Below are positions 60,901 to 64,000 of a DNA stretch of 64,000 nucleotides, one piece after another. Source of the DNA: Sialis fuliginosa (taxonomy: Eukaryota; Arthropoda; Insecta; Megaloptera; Sialidae). Within the stretch, counting starts at the first letter, position 1, and each line of letters starts with the position of its first letter. The stretch spans positions 11,204,993-11,268,992 of the forward strand of contig OY540814.1 of the NCBI GenBank assembly GCA_961205875.1, read 5' to 3'. The position numbers were made by a program, and so were the translations under genes. The notes beneath the pieces are model-generated. The model saw nothing but the letters and a program-made list of their open reading frames with translations, was not told where the DNA came from and did not search any database.

Positions 60901-63842
60901 AATATTGGCCTACCCTAGAGATAATCATAGTAAAAATTCCGTCAGCCCGAATTGATTTCTGATTGATTATAAGTTATAAGTAACCAAGTCTTACTTACAA
61001 ACGTATTTTCTGATTTTGTCAATCAATATTATTACAATACTTCATATTCAAATTTTGTGACATAACTCATACTAGAGTATCTCTAGCCTATCCTAATTTA
61101 ATTATCATACAGTGTAAACTAATTGTAGGGTCTTAGCCTTTTTTAAATGAAAGTCACATTAAAATCGGTTCAGTAGTAATTTTCCTGTCTATCGAAACAG
61201 CTAAACCAAAATTCTAAAAGCTATTAGTATATTAGTATTGAATAAATGATTAAAAGCTATAGCTAGATGATTTGTACGCTTCCACTGTAATTAAATTAAT
61301 TTGTGATGTATAATAAAACAAGCGATTACAATTACGTAAAATATATATTGTTTTGTGTTTTTTTAACTTAGTTTAAAATAAGTTAATGATAACATCAAGT
61401 AAAAAAGTAGACTTGGAATGCGATTACGTCTTTCGCTTTTGTAGTAAAGTAATTAAAAATATGCTTTCCAGTATTAAAACTTTTCTGTTATTTTGCAGAA
61501 TGTTAAATTCGAGCAATTAGAGGCAAACTCTGGTGATAACAAAAACTCAAAGAAGCGTAGCAACACTCGACAAACGGGCGGCTCGATTCCCAGGTAAACC
61601 ACACATCAGTACCGTACTTAACGTTAGTTAGGGGCTTGGGGGCCTCCCGATATACGTACTCTTATCTTCCTGTATTTGCCAAAATAATTATTAGGTTTGG
61701 TCTCGGGGGAAAATATACTTTATAATTAAAATTATATGTTATTCATATTCATTTTTTGCTTATAATTTTGCATAACAAATATCTACTTTACCAGTAGATC
61801 GAAGAAGAGATTTTTAGCAATAATTTTGGTATGAACATGTGTCCATAAAATAGTTTTTATTAAATATCTTGAGAACTCATTGTGATACAGGAATTAATTT
61901 TGGGTTTAGTATTAAAACGTGTTATCGATTTTCAGTATCAACCTTTAATTATTTAGACTAGGGATGTAAGTAGCTTCATCACGATGAATTTCTGGACACA
62001 TTTTCAGTGAGGGGGCAATGGCTACTTTTGCCCCCCCTCCAAAAAAAAATGGATCCTGTTTTTTTAGGGCGGGTTTGAAGCGACGTGCAATTATAAAAAT
62101 CTGTTTTCTGTTATTTTTTACTCTTAAAAATTCTTTAATTTTGAAACTGATGTTAAAGCTCGCAAACAAATTATAAAATGTAACCATGAGTCTAGTAAGG
62201 ACAAAGAAAAATAAAAAGTGAGTACAATGAAACTTCGTTAGTACGTTTTTTTTCCTTTTTTTAGATCCCAGCATTCTTCCATAAGATCCCATGTTAAAAT
62301 ATTTTGTTAGTACGTGTCCCCCAGTCTCTTTAAAAACGTACTAACGAGATTCCACTGTGTTTCTATTTATTTTTATTATTCTTAAAGAAATAATGCGATA
62401 TTAATCAAGCTAAAGAAAATTGTAAAAAATGTAACCACGAGTCTTGTCAGAGACAAAAAAATATGAAAAGTTAGTATGTCTGTTTTTTTTGTAATAAAAA
62501 CGATATTAAGTAAGTTAAATTTTTGAAGTTCATACTGCCCACTGCCCCCCCAGAAAAAAATGGTGCTGGCGCCACTGACTATAGGGGTGGGGAGGTTAAA
62601 ACTAATTTTATACCTCAAAATGTCGAAAGTACGACACTGCCACACAAACTTTTCTTCTCTCTCAGACACACACACACACTAACAAACACACACGTGTGTA
62701 TTGTTATAAAGTATGTATTAACAGTTTGTGATTTGTTTTAGAGATCCGTTACATTCACCGCTGAGGAGGAAAAAGTATCTAAATAAGCGATCTTCCGAAC
62801 GTATTGGTGAGTATTTATTATTATATTATTATTTTAGCTTTACGAGTTAGGTTGGGTAAAAGTATAAATCTCTGGAAAAATTAGCTTAGAAGTTCTCAAT
62901 AGTAAAAGATGTCATAGGTGATGAAAAATGCCAGTTACCTATGTGAAGTCATCATTTTTTTTCAAATTTTATTACATTGATTTATTCTGTTGATAAATAC
63001 AAATAGCATGGCTTGGTCATAAAATGCACACCCCTTAAACTTTTAAAAATATATTAATTAATAAGGTTGTCAACTTTGTCAATTTTAGTAATAATAGTGA
63101 TTATGTAAGTACATTAATTTAAAAACAATAAATAAATGACATAACCTCACCAAATAATTATATTTTTTCTTACATTGATCCGTCACAAAAGAATAAATAA
63201 ATACAAAAACCAAAAAAAGTATTCCACAAATAATAAATAATATTTACATTTATCATAATACATTAATCATATAGTTATAATATATCGTAATTAAAAGTAT
63301 TCAATGTCAACCAAAAAAAAGAACTCATTTTATGTATGTCTGATATAAGTAAATATGATCCACATTTTTTATTACTAACATACCTTTTATCTTGATTAAA
63401 GACGTAATACAGAACGCAAGATAAACATTCAATCATTATAATTTGTAAAAAAAGTCGTACCTTTGAATAAATAATTTAAAAATACAACAGATTGTTATAT
63501 ATGTCAGTTGGACAGCTACTGGTGGCACTTCTCAGAGTTCCTAAATATTTCACTAAAAATATCGTTTTCCGTTTAAGTAAACTAAAAATATTCTAACTTC
63601 TTGTTATCCGATTTGGCTTTAATAGGGTTCTATTCTGATAAAAGATTAAATTAATTCAAAAAGATTTCTGTTAATTTATTACATTTTGCGACCTGTAGCG
63701 TGTTGCCGTCACGTAAAAATGTCAATTTGACGACAAATTGAACATTGTTTATATTTTTATAAGAGAAAATGAAAACCAATCGACATTAAACTAAATAAAT
63801 ATGGAGATTGTGTTTTCTCTTTCAGAAAATGTTAACGTTTAA
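48954..63842 (+). CDS. Basic 141-aa protein of unknown function, 7 exons
   Basis: Exons are 48954-48983, 49047-49114, 49672-49748, 49835-49908, 61499-61593, 62742-62806 and 63826-63842. They total 426 nt in one frame with TAA at 63840-63842. All introns are GT-AG with strong donors (GTATGT, GTGAGT twice, GTTAGT, GTAAAC, GTGAGT). An in-frame TAA at 48939 just before the ATG supports the start. The protein begins MNEGDISKREAYTNLLSSTE, has a Lys-rich middle (YFLKKNKGNSKLTKSDDIKK) and an Arg/Lys-rich end with RQTGGSIPRRDPLHSPL then RRKKYLNKRSSER. There is no signal peptide, membrane segment or known motif. I infer a small nuclear or RNA/DNA-associated protein from charge only. Intron 4 (11.6 kb) hosts the 8.8-kb CACTG-ended element. 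The last 5-codon exon could be one of several alternative ends. Confidence 0.75.
50039..52080. other. Intron 4 sequence with repeat fragments
   Basis: The stretch 50690-50770 (CGAAATCGGTCCAGTATTGT, then GATCAGACACACACAAACTT) resembles an insect non-LTR element tail. The 91-codon frame at 50219-50494 is unrecognised and has no splice context. The GC/GT-rich part is listed separately. Confidence 0.4.
51120..51480. promoter_or_regulatory. GC- and GT-rich segment inside intron 4, possible internal promoter
   Basis: GC content jumps at 51165-51280 (CACTCGCCGCGGAGTCTGTA, GCTCTGCCGCCACGGC). A TG-rich tract with GCGCGTACGG follows at 51281-51460. The first part looks like unique promoter-type DNA rather than a microsatellite. 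It could start an alternative transcript reading into exon 5 at 61499. This is weak, composition-based evidence. Confidence 0.25.
52101..52775. repeat. 219-bp tandem repeat, three identical copies, in the left subterminal zone
   Basis: GTAATTTTACAAAAATGTGT starts units at 52101, 52320 and 52539; a partial fourth starts at 52758 and diverges. The three units look identical, so the amplification is recent. The length is a multiple of 3, so frames stay open on both strands, including a 231-codon one; these are artefacts. Confidence 0.95.
53342..54736 (-). pseudogene. Decayed five-exon gene resembling the DUF4806 family, carried in the 8.8-kb element
   Basis: The exon-like blocks in transcript order are 54537-54736, 54200-54407, 53886-54125, 53562-53820 and 53342-53467, each bounded by usable GT and AG signals (GTAAGT at three donors, GTAAAA at one). 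Block 1 reads WLHFEEDSDKVYCKYMPGLL but has an in-frame TAG at KST*. Block 2 has a one-base frameshift before MKNLQKKADTDKKALKRKF. Block 3 is Ser/Asp-rich with HTKRKKLNSKS. Block 4 reads LHQFISSCFVSIGKRLSNLG, then shifts frame to PLQNEESFIKFNDKIKNDVD. Block 5 reads ILRAYITRDLAINYVAIKTS, then TAA. The last two fit the DUF4806 pattern (P-L-x-x-E-x-x-F ... R-x-x-x-x-x-x-L-A). A start exon was not found. An AATAAA follows block 4 only. Confidence 0.55.
55227..57034. mobile_element. Foldback hAT element nested in the 8.8-kb element (1808 bp)
   Basis: The left end CAGTATTTCTCAAACTTTTT and the right end (inverted CAGTGATTCTCAAAGTGTGG) are hAT-type. The 8-bp TTCTATAC is duplicated exactly at 55219-55226 and 57035-57042. 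Inside, 55488-56120 and 56208-56870 are inverted arms over 90% alike (paired GCGAGCGGATTA, CACTAGAACGTCGATTGGT, CATGGCTGGCTACAATTTTC and others). The spacer is about 85 bp. No transposase frame is intact. Confidence 0.9.
56124..56207 (-). other. Spacer of the hAT foldback with a Cys-rich frame
   Basis: The minus strand reads FCSCCGKFPCTAKTCSCLDL, a C-x-C-C ... C ... C-x-C pattern like short metal-binding motifs seen in transposon-borne proteins. It may be a scrap of a captured gene left in the loop between the arms, but it is only about 23 codons long. Confidence 0.25.
57640..58369. repeat. Tandem array of about 210 bp in the right subterminal zone
   Basis: ACATAGCGCTCATGACTTGA recurs at about 57829, 58037 and 58252 (periods about 208 and 215). 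Units contain GGTTAGTAATTTTAC and TGTAGAAATTTTACAAAGTT. They are more diverged from each other than the left 219-bp copies. Confidence 0.85.
58370..60596. mobile_element. 2.2-kb near-perfect palindromic element with TTA target duplication
   Basis: The arms 58370-59330 and 59623-60596 are inverted copies of about 960-970 bp with very few differences, around a spacer of about 290 bp. The ends are TAGTGGAGAGCCGTAAG and CTTACGACTCTCCACTA, flanked by TTA (58367-58369 and 60597-60599). The neighbouring tandem unit at 58147-58165 (TTTGGTTAGTAATTTTACAG) shows the uninterrupted site with one TTA, proving insertion. A 3-bp TWA duplication is typical of PIF/Harbinger. Mirror-image open frames in the arms reflect the palindrome. 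Confidence 0.85.
60882..61498. other. Intron 4 remainder before exon 5
   Basis: A retroelement-tail-like AAAATCGGTTCAGTAGTAAT lies at 61163. Nothing else was supported. Confidence 0.35.
61970..62600. repeat. Two copies of a GCCCCCC-containing repeat split by a pogo-like MITE
   Basis: Blocks 62155-62220 and 62405-62475 share AAATGTAACCAYGAGTCTWG and the A-rich sequence after it. The flanks carry TTGCCCCCCCTCC (62029) and CTGCCCCCCCAG (62541). A TA-preceded CAATGAAACTTCGTTAGTAC starts at 62225, and GTACTAACGAGATTCCACTG ends at 62357. That is a 133-bp pogo-like MITE between the two blocks. All of it is in intron 5 of the 141-aa gene. Confidence 0.6.
62225..62357. mobile_element. pogo-like MITE (133 bp)
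   Basis: The inverted ends CARTGRAAYYTCGTTAGTACG pair over about 25 bp. TA lies left of the element and TG right of it, so the right flank has mutated or the duplication is imperfect. Confidence 0.7.
62665..62697. repeat. CA-rich microsatellite
   Basis: ACACACACACAC with interruptions, just upstream of exon 6 of the 141-aa gene (62742). Confidence 0.8.
63010..63719. repeat. Dispersed repeat, family C copy 2
   Basis: It is the same-orientation copy of 6795-7385, slightly longer because of insertions near 63340-63580. It fills most of the last intron of the 141-aa gene. Confidence 0.75.
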
Positions 63843-63910
63843 AAGTGCTGCTAAAGAAACATAATATATAATGCTAATTTAATCAATGTACATAGCTTGC
63901 TTGGGGTGTG

Positions 63911-63916
63911 CAATAA
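63911..63916 (+). terminator. Poly(A) signal AATAAA for the 141-aa gene
   Basis: GCAATAAACG lies about 70 bases after the TAA at 63840-63842 and is the first canonical hexamer downstream, so the gene probably ends inside this window. Confidence 0.6.
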
Positions 63917-64000
63917 ACGGAATACTTCGTTTTAAATTATAAATATATAATTTCATTATTGATTTAGTGAATTGACTAGAGATTTATATCTGATTTTTTC

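Overview
This is an AT-rich (roughly 30% GC by eye) eukaryotic nuclear window, almost certainly insect. Genes are split into small exons by GT-AG introns with AATAAA poly(A) signals. The space between exons is packed with non-autonomous DNA transposons, foldback elements, minisatellites and short retroelement/Helitron-like fragments of types common in arthropods. I cannot fix the order of insect from the sequence alone. No bacterial, CRISPR or operon-like features are present.

Genes. (1) 2864-2999 (-) is the last coding exon of a gene whose other exons I could not find. (2) 5505-6237 (+) is a decayed copy of a multicopy zinc-finger-like arthropod gene family, with the middle deleted and the tail out of frame. 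(3) 28094-47528 (-) is a complete seven-coding-exon WD40 beta-propeller gene (353 aa), rebuilt here by joining exons in phase. (4) 48954-63842 (+) is a seven-exon gene for a 141-aa basic protein I do not recognise. Its start codon lies 1.4 kb from that of the WD40 gene, head to head, and half of that gap is a transposon. (5) 53342-54736 (-) is a decayed five-exon gene that resembles the DUF4806 family. It lies inside a mobile element, which itself lies in intron 4 of gene 4.

Layout. 0-28 kb: mostly repeats (many TA-flanked foldback elements, pogo-like MITEs, a 165-bp tandem array, a hAT relic), the orphan exon, the decayed zinc-finger gene, and a GC-rich island near 15.0-15.28 kb with CRE-like and nuclear-receptor-like sites. 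28-47.5 kb: the WD40 gene, whose introns carry at least a dozen insertions, including a 7-copy 161-bp minisatellite inside a Helentron/mini-me-like element and two hAT elements. 47.5-49 kb: the divergent promoter region. 49-64 kb: the 141-aa gene, with an 11.6-kb intron 4 holding an 8.8-kb element with CACTG ends (52081-60881). That element in turn contains a hAT foldback (55227-57034, perfect 8-bp target duplication) and a 2.2-kb near-perfect palindrome (58370-60596, TTA target duplication).

The most unusual items are this nest of elements with a captured, decayed multi-exon gene, and a 427-bp double-hairpin element (9897-10323) that carries two copies of a hammerhead-like CTGACGA-stem-GAAA motif. 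All homology statements come from recognising motifs by eye; no database search was run.
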